64,000 nt of DNA from Companilactobacillus paralimentarius DSM 13238 = JCM 10415 (GCF_001434985.1 NZ_AZES01000029.1:1-64000), one strand, 5' to 3'. Shown: positions 45,316-54,912, counted from the stretch's first letter. Notes: generated by a model not told the origin, from the sequence alone. Translations and numbers: made by a program.

Positions 45316-46207
45316 AAATATTGCCTTCCTTATCAACTAAGTGTGAAGCCTTGGCTAAGGCCATAGTTCTTTCTGCACGAGCGACAACAGGTTTATCAAC
45401 CATCTTACCGTGTAATGAAATTACACCTGAGCCCTTCTTATGAGCCTCTTCGATAGCATTTAGAACAGCTTTAGCGTTTCTAATTTCCTTTTCACTTGGA
45501 GCATAAATAGCATTTACTAATGGTATCTGTCTTGGGTTAATAACTGATTTACCATCAAATCCTAATTCATGAATAATTTCTACTTCATGATTAAATCCTT
45601 CAGTATTATCAACATCAGAATAAACTGTATCAAAGGCTGCAATTCCTGCAGCACGTGCACCGTGAAGAATCATATTACGAGCAAATGATAATTCTGCTCC
45701 ATCTGGATATCTATGTGTCTTCATATTTGTGACATAATCTTCCGCACCAAGGGCAATACCAATCAAACGATCAGAAGCTTTAGCAATTGCAGGTGCATTC
45801 AAAACTCCTTCAGCACTTTCAATAGCAGCCATCATATGTGTACGACCATTTTCAATGCCAAAGAATTTTTCTGCTTCAGCAATAATTTTTTCAGTTTCAA
45901 CTACATCATCAGGTGTTTCAGTCTTAGGTAAACGAATAACTTCAACTCCAGCTTTTACCATTGCATAGATATCAGCTTTTCCCATGTCTGTATCTAAACC
46001 ATTAATTCTAACAACAAGTTCAGAATTACCATAATCTACATTCTTTAAGGCTTCAAAAACCAACATTCTAGCAGCATCTTTTTCTGCCAAAGAAACTGAA
46101 TCTTCCAAATCAAACATTATTGAATCTGCTCCGTAAATACCGGCATCTTTAATCATAGCTGGATTATTGCCAGGAACAAACATCATAGTTCTTCTCAAAC
46201 GTTCCAT
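45305..46207 (-). CDS. citE: Citrate lyase beta subunit (citryl-ACP lyase)
   Basis: 300 residues. CitE cleaves citryl-ACP into oxaloacetate and acetyl-ACP. HpcH/HpaI aldolase-type barrel with [12 protein letters not shown] at the N-terminus, the Mg ligand region [15 protein letters not shown], and [14 protein letters not shown]. The ATG at 46207 overlaps the citD stop codon (TAATG), and GGGGGG upstream serves as SD. Interacts with CitD and CitF. Confidence 0.96.
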   Translation of the reverse strand: MERLRRTMMFVPGNNPAMIKDAGIYGADSIMFDLEDSVSLAEKDAARMLVFEALKNVDYGNSELVVRINGLDTDMGKADIYAMVKAGVEVIRLPKTETPDDVVETEKIIAEAEKFFGIENGRTHMMAAIESAEGVLNAPAIAKASDRLIGIALGAEDYVTNMKTHRYPDGAELSFARNMILHGARAAGIAAFDTVYSDVDNTEGFNHEVEIIHELGFDGKSVINPRQIPLVNAIYAPSEKEIRNAKAVLNAIEEAHKKGSGVISLHGKMVDKPVVARAERTMALAKASHLVDKEGNIYVE

Positions 46208-46500
46208 TATCCGAGTACCCCCCAATTTTGTTCGTTTTGAGTATCAGTTGCACGTTGAATTGCGGCAATTAATCGAGCTTTAATAGTACAATCCAAAGCA
46301 CCCTTGTCTACAACATGTACCTTTACATCACTGATATCGTATTTAGCTAATAAATCTGTAACTACCTTTTTAATCTGTTTTCCAAATTGTTTTTCAACTT
46401 GTGAATCAAGATCAATACTAATTCCTTTACCCTCAGAAAGAGTAATTTGAACATCACTAGATTCAAGTGTACCTGCTAGTGCCGTATGTTTAATTTCCAT
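46207..46500 (-). CDS. citD: Citrate lyase gamma subunit (acyl carrier protein)
   Basis: 97 residues, the usual length. It carries the phosphoribosyl-dephospho-CoA prosthetic group on a Ser in the N-terminal ALAGTLESSDVQI. The C-terminal half shows the conserved DKGALDCTIKARLIAAIQRA. It overlaps citC by 11 nt and citE by 1 nt. Confidence 0.95.
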   Translation of the reverse strand: MEIKHTALAGTLESSDVQITLSEGKGISIDLDSQVEKQFGKQIKKVVTDLLAKYDISDVKVHVVDKGALDCTIKARLIAAIQRATDTQNEQNWGVLG

Positions 46501-47503
46501 TATTAATCCTCCTTAATAAATCCTTTAAATTCATTTTTATAAAATCAAAAGTTGTCTTTGGAACATATTTTCCAATTGTTTCTAAATCAGCTTCCGCAAT
46601 GGCCTGACGAACCTTTGTGGCACTAATAATGTCATCATCAATTTCTTTACGCTTCAACACTTCTAGTACAATTTCAGGTGCCAAGATTTTTTTCAACGAT
46701 TGATTATATATTTCAGTTGTAGGTGAATATGGTTCTTCTCCTACAAAACGTTTAGTAATATTTAAAGACTTTGCAATTCTTTTAAAAACTTGAGCATCTA
46801 ATTCTGTCTGATAGGTGACCACATCACTGCGACTCTTTATAAAATATGATGGGAAAGTTACAAAACTAACCATATAATCACCACCAGTTATGACTACAAC
46901 ATTTTTTAAATCTTTAGTACCTGCTTTAACTAATTCAACACGCTCTGAGGTCTTGAACAAAGAAGCATTTTGGCTAACTACAAAGACATAAACCATATCG
47001 CTTTGCTTTGCTGCTTCCTCTACTAAGTACCGATGTCCTAGAGTAAAGGGATTAGCGTTCATAACAATCGCAGAAATATTATTTCCCGATACCTTAGGTA
47101 ACTCAGAAATGTACTGATCAATTGAGTAGTCTCCAGTTTCTAAAAGTGTTGAAAATCTACTTTTGGCTACCATTTTAAATCCTAAATATTCAAAACTACT
47201 TTGATACTGTGTCTTGGTGAAGACAAAAACATGAAATATATTTTGACTAGCCAAGTTACTAATTAAATATGAAACTAATTTATTAAAAACATTACCGCCC
47301 TGGTATTCCTGATCAATTGCTAAATACTTCAGAACATTATTAAAATAAGATCCTGTTGCAATCAGCTTATCTTCATCATAAATACCAATTGTCTCTGTAA
47401 TATCATCTAAGTTCTCAATATACAGTCCCTCATTTTCAATCAACTTTTTCCATTGTTGATAATAATAAGGGTCACTTAAATCCATTTTTATTGTATCCAA
47501 CAT
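46490..47503 (-). CDS. citC: [Citrate (pro-3S)-lyase] ligase
   Basis: 337 residues. CitC acetylates the citrate lyase prosthetic group using acetate and ATP, thereby activating the lyase. The N-terminal part (about 1-130) is GNAT-like, the C-terminal part a nucleotidyltransferase with the HxGH-type motif MNANPFTLGHRYLVE and ISATKVRQAI. First of the lyase genes, 6 nt after the transporter gene. SD present (CTTAGGAGATTATG). Confidence 0.95.
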   Translation of the reverse strand: MLDTIKMDLSDPYYYQQWKKLIENEGLYIENLDDITETIGIYDEDKLIATGSYFNNVLKYLAIDQEYQGGNVFNKLVSYLISNLASQNIFHVFVFTKTQYQSSFEYLGFKMVAKSRFSTLLETGDYSIDQYISELPKVSGNNISAIVMNANPFTLGHRYLVEEAAKQSDMVYVFVVSQNASLFKTSERVELVKAGTKDLKNVVVITGGDYMVSFVTFPSYFIKSRSDVVTYQTELDAQVFKRIAKSLNITKRFVGEEPYSPTTEIYNQSLKKILAPEIVLEVLKRKEIDDDIISATKVRQAIAEADLETIGKYVPKTTFDFIKMNLKDLLRRINNGN

Positions 47504-47509
47504 AATCTC

Positions 47510-48841
47510 CTAAGCGAAAAATCTCATAAGAAAAATTGAAAGTGTTACGGTAATTGCTCCACCCAAACGAACTGCAACTTGAGCGAATGGCATTAAGTTC
47601 ATACGATCACCAGCCGCTAAGATTGCTAAGGCACCTGTACCACCTTGACCAGAACAACATGATACGGCAATCGCTGTGTCAACTGGATACATACCTAATA
47701 ATTTAGCACTAAAGAATGCGGCAAGAATAATAGCTGTAACTGTAACAAAAATTGTAAGTAACATTGGTACATTTGTGAATACAGTTACCAATGACTTCCA
47801 AGGAGTCATAGCAACACCCACCCCGAATAGTAACAATGGAGAAATACCTTTAACTGTCAAACTGTATAAGGATTTTCCACCTTCTTGTACGGAGTCTGGA
47901 ATCCAACCTAACATTTTAGCAACCATTACTACGATCAATAATACGATAGGTGCTGGTAAATGAATCACACTGTTGACCCATACACCAAGCATATACAAAG
48001 TAATAGCCAAGATACCTGATATCAACATCTTAGTAATATTAGCAGTATCAGATTTTGAAGAAAGACTGCCTAACTCATCAGCACTATCGTCACTTTCAAC
48101 CAGTCGACCATTTCCGGTCAAACTAGGCTTTTTAACACCAATCTGTCTTAAAATACCGGCTTCGATAACTGCAACAAGACTACCTAACATAACACATGGC
48201 AAAATTTGAGCAAAGATATCTTGTTGACCCATTGAAATAATAGCAGCATAACCTAATGACAATGGCAAGGCTCCTTCACCAACACCACCAGCCATAATAG
48301 GTGCAACTATGAAGAAATATGATTTATAGGCTGAAAGCCCTAAAAGCATCCCGAAGCCCATACCAACTAGTGGTCCTACAACTTCACAAATCAATAGAAC
48401 TACGATAATACGCATACTAGCTTGAATCAAAGTCTTTCGATTCATAGCTGAAATACTTCCGACAATTAATAATGCAATAAAGACTGCTAGAAAATTATTG
48501 TTATTCATAAAATCAGTTACAATTTTGGTCGTACTATTTGGTAACCAATCCATGTAAACAAGATAAGAAGGTAGAAAAGTAACAACCAATACCTTACCAC
48601 CCAATGAATTCAAAATCGGAATGTGCTTTCCTATTTCCTCAAGAATAAAAGAGAATAACGTCATAATACCAATGGCACCAATCATGTCATTAGGCATTTG
48701 CTTAGTAATTGTTAATAACAAATATGTGACTAATAGCAATAAATACAAAGGCATTGGTACAATTCCAATATTTAATCCCATAAACTTCTGAAAGATATTT
48801 TTATGTTGTGCATCATTAGGAATAGAGTTCGTTTCCATCAT
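47510..48841 (-). CDS. 2-hydroxycarboxylate family citrate/malate transporter
   Basis: 443 residues with 11-12 membrane segments. Two inverted GGxG motifs, GGVGEGALPLSLGYA (about 200) and GQGGTGALAILAAGD (about 405), and the substrate-binding Arg in VAVRLGGA are the 2HCT signature. Members are CitS, CitP and MaeP. In lactic acid bacteria the family exchanges citrate for lactate or malate, or co-transports with Na+/H+. The adjacent citrate lyase genes make citrate the likely substrate. It overlaps the malic enzyme gene by 1 nt. Confidence 0.93.
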   Translation of the reverse strand: MMETNSIPNDAQHKNIFQKFMGLNIGIVPMPLYLLLLVTYLLLTITKQMPNDMIGAIGIMTLFSFILEEIGKHIPILNSLGGKVLVVTFLPSYLVYMDWLPNSTTKIVTDFMNNNNFLAVFIALLIVGSISAMNRKTLIQASMRIIVVLLICEVVGPLVGMGFGMLLGLSAYKSYFFIVAPIMAGGVGEGALPLSLGYAAIISMGQQDIFAQILPCVMLGSLVAVIEAGILRQIGVKKPSLTGNGRLVESDDSADELGSLSSKSDTANITKMLISGILAITLYMLGVWVNSVIHLPAPIVLLIVVMVAKMLGWIPDSVQEGGKSLYSLTVKGISPLLLFGVGVAMTPWKSLVTVFTNVPMLLTIFVTVTAIILAAFFSAKLLGMYPVDTAIAVSCCSGQGGTGALAILAAGDRMNLMPFAQVAVRLGGAITVTLSIFLMRFFA

Positions 48842-49989
48842 TATTCACCTTTTTTCACAAAATTTGTTATCGCATCAGATACTGTTTTTACTACGTCATC
48901 ATCAAAAACACCAGGAATGATTTTTTCAGCCTTAGGTGATTCAATCATTGAAGCTAAACCTTCTGCCACACTAGTTTCTACGTCAGAGCTGAAATGTTTT
49001 ACATGATTTTCAAGTAAGCCCTTAAATAATCCTGGGAAAGCTAAGATATTATTAACTTGGTTAGGATATTGTGAACTACCTGTAGCTACCACAGCAGCAC
49101 CAGCTTCTTTAGCGTCAGCTGGATCAATTTCAGGTTTTGGATTAGCTAAGGCGAATACGATTCCCTCATTCATTGATGAAACCATTGCCTTAGTGACTAC
49201 ATTTCCTACTGACAAACCAATAAATGCATCTGCGTCATTCATTGCTTCAGCTAAATTCTTTGCTTCTGTCTTATAGTTGATCTTTTTATATAAATCATAT
49301 TGATAATCATTTAATGCTGAATCTTTACTGTTGATGACACCCTTTTGATCAACTAAAATAATATTTTTTACACCACTATCAAATAATAATTCGGCTGTTG
49401 CTAATCCTGAAGCACCAACTCCATTGACAACTACTTTCATATCCTTCAAATTCTTATGAACAACTTTAGCGGCATTGATCAAACCAGCCAAAACTACAAT
49501 AGCTGTTCCTTCTTGATCGTCATGATAAACTGGAATGTCAATTTTCTCGGCAAGCTTTTTTTCAATTTCAAAACACTTTGGTGCTGCAATATCTTCCAAA
49601 TGAATCCCCGCAAAGCTCTTACTTATATTAGCGACTGTTTGAACGAATTCATCGACATCAACTTGGTCCAAGGCCAAAGGTATTGCATCAACATTAGCTA
49701 ACTTCTTATATAACAAAGCCTTTCCTTCAATAACAGGCAATCCACCTTGAGGACCAATATTTCCTAATCCTAATACCGCTGAACCATCAGTTATAATCGC
49801 TACTAATTTCCCACTGACAGTGTATTCAGAAGCAAGACTGTGATCATTAGCAATAAGTTTACTAATTTCAGCAACCCCTGGAGTATATGCTTCACCTAAC
49901 TCTTCTTTAGTTGAAACTGGTAATTCTCCATCAATTTCAAGAACTCCGGTATGAGCACTATGTAATTTCTTTATTAATTCATTATTCAT
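48841..49989 (-). CDS. Malic enzyme/oxaloacetate decarboxylase
   Basis: 382 residues, the short bacterial malic enzyme length. Motifs are AYTPGVAEIS, GDEDNG-like absent, VVNGVGASGLATAELL (NAD binding) and the metal site HDDQEGTAIVVLAGL. In Lactococcus and Leuconostoc the corresponding gene next to citrate lyase (citM/mae) decarboxylates oxaloacetate to pyruvate, replacing the membrane oadABD complex, and no oad genes are present here. First gene of the citrate operon, about 170 bp from the divergent regulator. Confidence 0.93.
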   Translation of the reverse strand: MNNELIKKLHSAHTGVLEIDGELPVSTKEELGEAYTPGVAEISKLIANDHSLASEYTVSGKLVAIITDGSAVLGLGNIGPQGGLPVIEGKALLYKKLANVDAIPLALDQVDVDEFVQTVANISKSFAGIHLEDIAAPKCFEIEKKLAEKIDIPVYHDDQEGTAIVVLAGLINAAKVVHKNLKDMKVVVNGVGASGLATAELLFDSGVKNIILVDQKGVINSKDSALNDYQYDLYKKINYKTEAKNLAEAMNDADAFIGLSVGNVVTKAMVSSMNEGIVFALANPKPEIDPADAKEAGAAVVATGSSQYPNQVNNILAFPGLFKGLLENHVKHFSSDVETSVAEGLASMIESPKAEKIIPGVFDDDVVKTVSDAITNFVKKGE

Positions 49990-50162
49990 ATGCTGCGTCT
50001 CTTTTAAATTTTTAAAAAAATAGCTTATTTCTTAACATTTTTCAATTATCATATTACTCTTCACTTTAAAATATGTAAATGATTTCACAAAAATTAATTT
50101 TTTTAAAAATTGCTATTAATTGGTAAGTAAGGTAATTTATATATATCAAAGGAGATTTGATT

Positions 50163-51110
50163 ATGGATCAAGAAAAAGATACTTCACTACTTGTCGATTT
50201 AGCCCAGGATTATTATCTTAGACACCTTAATCTAGGCGAAATTGCTAAAAAGTATAATATCAGTCGCTATAAGATTTCAAAATACTTAAATGAAGCTATT
50301 GAAAAGAACATCGTTACAATCACTATCAATTCGCCATTTGCTCGAAGTCACGATTTGGAAAACAAATTTAAACAATTCTTCCCTAATCCCAACTTTTACA
50401 TTTTAAAGAATACAGAAGATATTGCTCACGAAGACGACCGTTTCTATTCTTTTGCAGCTAAATATTTACAAAATTTAATAAAAGGCAAAAAAATCATTGG
50501 CCTTACTTGGGGAGACACAATTTATCACGTAATTGATTCATTTCAATCTGTCCCTAAGGAAAACATGGTCTTTACACAATTTGTCGGCGAAAATGGTAAA
50601 CACAACTCCCTAGCTGGATCAATGCGAATGGTTCAAAAAGTAGCTGTTCGTTATAACGGTACGTATTTAACTATTGATGCTCCATTGTACATAGCTAACA
50701 AAGAGGTCAGACGCTTACTTGCCTTGGAACCAGCTATTCAACCAACACTAGCTACTGCTCAACAATTGGACTTAATCTTTACTAGTGTGGGAACGATCGA
50801 TTCAATTAATAGTGTTAATTCCTGGTACAACTCGGAAGATATTCTTTTTCCAAAAATCAATCCTAATTCAATTGCGGCCTTGGTTTACGGTCGTCCAATT
50901 GATAAAGATGGAAACCTATTAATTGATAATGAGCACGATAAAGTATTCGGTATCAGTTTCAAAAAGACTATGGAAGTTCCAACTCGAGTAGCAATCGTAA
51001 ATGATAAATTTAAGTTCTTAGCTTTAAAAGCTGCTTTGAACGGTAATTACTTTACAGATGTTATTCTCAACGAACCTACAGCTAATAAAGTTCTGGCCGA
51101 ATTAGAATAG
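50163..51110 (+). CDS. citI: SorC/DeoR-type citrate operon regulator (CitI-like)
   Basis: 315 residues. The start is ATG 50163 with SD AAAGGAG; a TTG at 50157 is too close. The N-terminal helix-turn-helix (about 18-45: LGEIAKKYNISRYKISKYLNEA) and C-terminal SorC-type sugar-binding domain (about 60-310) match CitI of Weissella and Leuconostoc, which binds citrate and activates the divergent cit operon. The 173-bp intergenic region is very AT-rich, as expected for CitI sites. Substrate assignment is by context. Confidence 0.88.
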   Translation: MDQEKDTSLLVDLAQDYYLRHLNLGEIAKKYNISRYKISKYLNEAIEKNIVTITINSPFARSHDLENKFKQFFPNPNFYILKNTEDIAHEDDRFYSFAAKYLQNLIKGKKIIGLTWGDTIYHVIDSFQSVPKENMVFTQFVGENGKHNSLAGSMRMVQKVAVRYNGTYLTIDAPLYIANKEVRRLLALEPAIQPTLATAQQLDLIFTSVGTIDSINSVNSWYNSEDILFPKINPNSIAALVYGRPIDKDGNLLIDNEHDKVFGISFKKTMEVPTRVAIVNDKFKFLALKAALNGNYFTDVILNEPTANKVLAELE

Positions 51111-51249
51111 CTAAATAAAGTATGTTTGTGCTTAATTCCCATCTTCCACAAAAATCAGGAATATCTTGGATCGCCATGGGGCGCGACTTGAAGCTAATTA
51201 TTTTACCTGGAATAAATGTTTTTACTATACAATCTTTCATCTTCAAATC

Positions 51250-51304
51250 AAAAAGAGTGTTCATATCAACCAAATTTTAATTGGTTAATATGAACACTCT
51301 TTTT
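51250..51304. terminator. Bidirectional intrinsic terminator
   Basis: AAAAAGAGTGTTCATAT with inner AACCAA pairs with TTGGTTAATATGAACACTCTTTTT. It serves the citI-like gene and the convergent HAD gene. Between 51111 and 51249 I see no recognisable gene. Confidence 0.9.
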
Positions 51305-51328
51305 CTATCTACTGATAATCAATATAAA

Positions 51329-52078
51329 TTAAACAAAGCTTTTAATAAGTTTTGCTACTTTTTCACTACTAGCCTCACAAATAACATCCGTTTTCTTACC
51401 AAAATTCAGTAATGACGGCTTACTATTAATCCAAATACTCTGCTGAGCTTCACCTAACATTTCCAAATCATTGCGATCATTACCAAAGGCTACAAATTTA
51501 TCAACTTGGAGATAATCTAAAGTATAAGCCTTATTAATATTCTGCGATGTAATATCAACGGTTCCCTCACCAGCTAAACCAATAGCATTCAAGGTCGTTT
51601 TTTCCTTAATAAGAGTCATCAATGTTTCTTGCAAAGAGTCATCCAAATTAACAAAAATTGTTTTAATCGGTTCAACAATTTCTTCCAGGGTAACTTGTTT
51701 AGCTAAATTCTGAGGATCAATCATTTTTTCAATAAAACTTTCTTGAGTAATTCTAGATGAATAGTTCCAACTACCATCAACTATATAATCTAACTGAAAT
51801 TCATTAATCAAATCTTTTAAGAAGTCATAATATCTAAGGTCTATTTGGGAAATCACTCTAATCTGTTGATCGATTGAAATCATGGCACCATTAGCACCAA
51901 TTAATTTTTGATCCGTAAAGGTAGGAATCATTGGTAAAAGATCTCTGATCGGACGTGCCGAAGCAAAAATAACTTCATTCCCTGCCGCAATCAAATCGTC
52001 AATAGCAGAATTGATTACTGGAGCAATTGTTTCACCATCAAAACTCAAAGTTCCATCAACATCAAAAATATATTTCAT
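51329..52078 (-). CDS. HAD-superfamily Cof-type phosphatase
   Basis: 249 residues. Motif I FDVDGTL (catalytic Asp5 and Asp7), motif II with FASAR, motif III Lys, and motif IV VAFGNDRNDLEML define the Cof subfamily with C2 cap. These dephosphorylate sugar phosphates or similar small molecules. It shares 1 nt with the end of brnQ (52078), so the two are co-transcribed and translationally coupled. Specific substrate unknown. Confidence 0.9.
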   Translation of the reverse strand: MKYIFDVDGTLSFDGETIAPVINSAIDDLIAAGNEVIFASARPIRDLLPMIPTFTDQKLIGANGAMISIDQQIRVISQIDLRYYDFLKDLINEFQLDYIVDGSWNYSSRITQESFIEKMIDPQNLAKQVTLEEIVEPIKTIFVNLDDSLQETLMTLIKEKTTLNAIGLAGEGTVDITSQNINKAYTLDYLQVDKFVAFGNDRNDLEMLGEAQQSIWINSKPSLLNFGKKTDVICEASSEKVAKLIKSFV

Positions 52079-53415
52079 TAATTTCTCTCCTGATATTTAT
52101 TTATCATAAAGCCAAGTACTAATCCAACCAGAGCTGGAATTACCCAGCCCAATCCCAACGAAGCTAGTGGTAAATAACTATTCCAATGTAATACAGTTTG
52201 AATAAAACTAGAGCTTTTCAAAGTTTCTGGTAGAGCCTCCACTCCCGCAAATAACGATGGAATAACTGTAAATAATGTTGTCAATCCAAAAATCCATCTC
52301 GACTCACCAATCAATGGTGTTAAAACTGCCACAATAATCAAAACAATGGCCAGAGGATATAGGAACATTAAAACGGGTGTCGAATAGTTGATCAATTTTG
52401 TTAAGCCAATATTAGCAATCAAAAATGAAATTACACCAACTACAATTAAGGTAATTTGATATTTAAACTTGGGAAACATCTCTTCAGCAGTTTCACCAAA
52501 AGCTGTTGTTAAACCAATTGAAGTTTTCAAACAAGCAATAATTGCAATCAAAGCTAACAATAGACTACCAAACGAACCAAAATAATAATTGAAAACTTGT
52601 GCTAAAGTTACTCCACCATTAGAAGCTAATGGCAACTTGGCTACACTCATTGTTCCTATTAATGCTAAGAAACCATAAATCACACCCATGATTACCACAC
52701 TGATAACACCAGATTTGATGGTATCTTTGGCAATCTGACCAGGATGTGTGATTCCTAATGACTTAATCGTATCGATTACCACAACACCAAAAGCTAATGA
52801 AGCCAAGGCATCCATCGTATTGTATCCCTCGGTAAATCCAGTCAGAATTGGACTTGTCGCATATTGATTTTGTGGAACAGCTTGCAAATTACCCATTGGT
52901 TTTATAAAAGCTGTCACTATCAAGATTCCTAGTAAAACTAGAAAAATTGGCGTTAACCACTTACCAACATAAGTCATCAACTTACTTGGCTTTCTCGATA
53001 ATAACCATGTTACAACAAAGAAAATGGCTGAAAAGATTAATAATACTAAACTCTGATGTCCTTTATCAACAAAAGGTGCGATTCCTAATTGAAATGAAAT
53101 TGTCGCTAATCTTGGAATGGCAAACAACGGACCCATTGTCATATAAAGTAGAATTGTAAAAACATAAGCAAACGGGCGATTAACTTTTCCCGCTAAATCA
53201 AAGACACTATTACTACCCGTAATTCCCATACTGGCAACTCCTAGAAGTGGTAACCCTACTCCAGTAATCAAAAGTCCAATAATAGCCAGTCCAACATTCT
53301 TTCCAGCTTGTTGACCAAGATAGACCGGAAAAATCAGGTTTCCGGCTCCAAAAAATAATCCAAATAACATTGAACCAATAAAGAATAAACTTCTCCAAGT
53401 TAATTTTGTTTTCAT
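52078..53415 (-). CDS. brnQ: Branched-chain amino acid transporter
   Basis: 445 residues. Start ATG 53415 has a GAGAGTGAAG SD-like stretch; the ATG at 53442 has none. LIVCS/BrnQ family: twelve membrane segments, FGAGNLIFPVYLGQ early, and AFGVVVIDTIKSLGI. It couples Leu/Ile/Val import to Na+ or H+. No T-box or leader peptide is visible in the short upstream region. Confidence 0.94.
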   Translation of the reverse strand: MKTKLTWRSLFFIGSMLFGLFFGAGNLIFPVYLGQQAGKNVGLAIIGLLITGVGLPLLGVASMGITGSNSVFDLAGKVNRPFAYVFTILLYMTMGPLFAIPRLATISFQLGIAPFVDKGHQSLVLLIFSAIFFVVTWLLSRKPSKLMTYVGKWLTPIFLVLLGILIVTAFIKPMGNLQAVPQNQYATSPILTGFTEGYNTMDALASLAFGVVVIDTIKSLGITHPGQIAKDTIKSGVISVVIMGVIYGFLALIGTMSVAKLPLASNGGVTLAQVFNYYFGSFGSLLLALIAIIACLKTSIGLTTAFGETAEEMFPKFKYQITLIVVGVISFLIANIGLTKLINYSTPVLMFLYPLAIVLIIVAVLTPLIGESRWIFGLTTLFTVIPSLFAGVEALPETLKSSSFIQTVLHWNSYLPLASLGLGWVIPALVGLVLGFMINKYQERN

Positions 53416-53496
53416 TTGCTTCACTCTCTTAACTAAACTCATTTAAATATCATAATCAAATCAACGTTTCGACACAACTAATATTTAAATTTTCAC

Positions 53497-53523
53497 AAAA
53501 AAAAGACATCCATCAGGATGTCT
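53497..53523 (-). terminator. Intrinsic terminator after the GH73 gene
   Basis: AGACATCC-ATCA-GGATGTCT with a run of eight T on the minus strand. Confidence 0.9.
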
Positions 53524-53542
53524 AAATATACTCACATATCTA

Positions 53543-54550
53543 TTATTTAACAACATATGTATCTTGTACCCATTCGTTAGTAGCAACACGATAGTAAGTG
53601 TGACCATTAAGAACTCTTGTTTGATCAGTTTGCCATGGTGTGTTGTTACCTAAAGCACGATTAGTAATTACTGAATATGTACCATCACTTTGTAGAGCAA
53701 GCAATTTTACATAAGGACTAGCACTATTTCTAACTGTAATAACGCCCTTTTGGGTATCTTGTGAACCACTGTTTGTTTGAGCAGTACCATCATATTGTGT
53801 CAAATTGTATGTTGAGATGATGTTGTTCAATGAAGAAGCATAGTTAGGAGCTGTTGCATATCTACCTTGTAGCCATGCAGTTGCATCCTTATATGAACTT
53901 GTGTTTTCTTTCCATGTACCCTTGTAATAGCTAGAATTCCATGAAACACCATTACGAAGTTTGTCACCATTATCTAAGAATGATTCGTAGTAACTAGGAT
54001 ACTTTCTGAAGTTAGCATAAATTGTATACCAACCTTTTGATGCACTGTATTCAGATGTAGGCATTGTTACAAAAGCACCATTATAGTCACCCTTAATACC
54101 AAACAAGTTATGACCTTGAGTAGCTAATGTTGAAGCACCCCAACCACTTTCAAGAATGGCTTGTGCCAACATTACTGACGTATATAGGTTATATTTTGAA
54201 GCAGCCTTTTGAGCCATAGGAACGGCTTCATTTAAAAAGGCTTGTTGTTGTGAAGATGATAATCCTGAAGCAGCTTGCACGATTGCTGTAGCATTTGATG
54301 CTGCATATGATGACTCACTAGCTGCTTGCACGATTGAAGAATTGGCAACAGTTGTATCAGCCTTTTTTACGTCAGAGCCAGCAATGACGTTTTCATCGTT
54401 ATTTTGTGATTTATTATTTACTTGTTCTGTATTTGTGTCAGATGCTGTAGAATCTGCATCGGTTGTAGCGGCTGATACTACTGAAGGCGTAGCAGTCGCA
54501 GCCAATGTTCCAAGTACCAAGGCACTTGTAATTAGATTTTTTTTAGACAT
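53543..54550 (-). CDS. GH73 peptidoglycan glucosaminidase with C-terminal SLAP/SH3-like module
   Basis: 335 residues. A signal peptide ending in VSAA (about 27), then a low-complexity Asn/Ser/Ala linker (about 30-100) with a repeated IVQAAS motif. The GH73 domain spans about 100-245 with the catalytic Glu in AQAILESGWG and the loops GHNLFGIKG and WYTIYANFRKYPSY. The C-terminal 65 residues resemble the wall-binding SLAP/SH3 type. It hydrolyses the GlcNAc-MurNAc backbone in cell separation. SD AAGGGGAAAC. Its promoter carries three CTTAA repeats (see 54656-54704). Confidence 0.93.
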   Translation of the reverse strand: MSKKNLITSALVLGTLAATATPSVVSAATTDADSTASDTNTEQVNNKSQNNDENVIAGSDVKKADTTVANSSIVQAASESSYAASNATAIVQAASGLSSSQQQAFLNEAVPMAQKAASKYNLYTSVMLAQAILESGWGASTLATQGHNLFGIKGDYNGAFVTMPTSEYSASKGWYTIYANFRKYPSYYESFLDNGDKLRNGVSWNSSYYKGTWKENTSSYKDATAWLQGRYATAPNYASSLNNIISTYNLTQYDGTAQTNSGSQDTQKGVITVRNSASPYVKLLALQSDGTYSVITNRALGNNTPWQTDQTRVLNGHTYYRVATNEWVQDTYVVK

Positions 54551-54655
54551 AGAATGTTTCCCCTTAATGAATAATCTAGTTATAGATTACTATTTACAAA
54601 ATTTAGTTTCAATAAAACCCGGATTTTGTAACAAGAATTAAACATTCGAAAATAA

Positions 54656-54704
54656 ATTGTAATTTTTTGTTACTTGACATTAAGAAATTCTTAAGAAATT
54701 TAAG
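54656..54704 (-). promoter_or_regulatory. Promoter with three phased CTTAA repeats before the GH73 gene
   Basis: On the minus strand CTTAA starts at 54704, 54695 and 54684 (steps 9 and 11), and TACAAT at 54661-54656 follows the third repeat after exactly 18 nt. The MucBP-like gene at 23325 has the same arrangement. The remainder of the 54551-54941 gap is AT-rich, with two GGCGT-A6-G repeats (54849-54881) and the prfC terminator. No gene is seen. Confidence 0.55.
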
Positions 54705-54912
54705 ATTTTTTTACATCAAATAAACCAATTACATCTTTTCCAAAAGAAATTGGATAACAAATTCCATAAAAATGAAATGTTTAATTGAATAAACCCATTG
54801 GTAGCCAAATTAATTTTTAAAAATAGAGAGCATAATCCCCTTTTTTCACGCCATCCGGGCTTTTTTACGCCTCCTTTATATGTGATTTTTTACACTACCA
54901 TGAAAATTTTAC

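Noticed and set aside
51082-51273. 63-codon minus-strand frame
   Set aside because: Overlaps the citI-like end and the terminator, has no SD and no recognisable motif.
54600-54680. WalR box (TGTWAH-N5-TGTWAH) before the GH73 gene
   Set aside because: TGTAAC-N5-TTAAAC and TGTAAT-N4-TGTTAC are close but fail the second half or the spacer.
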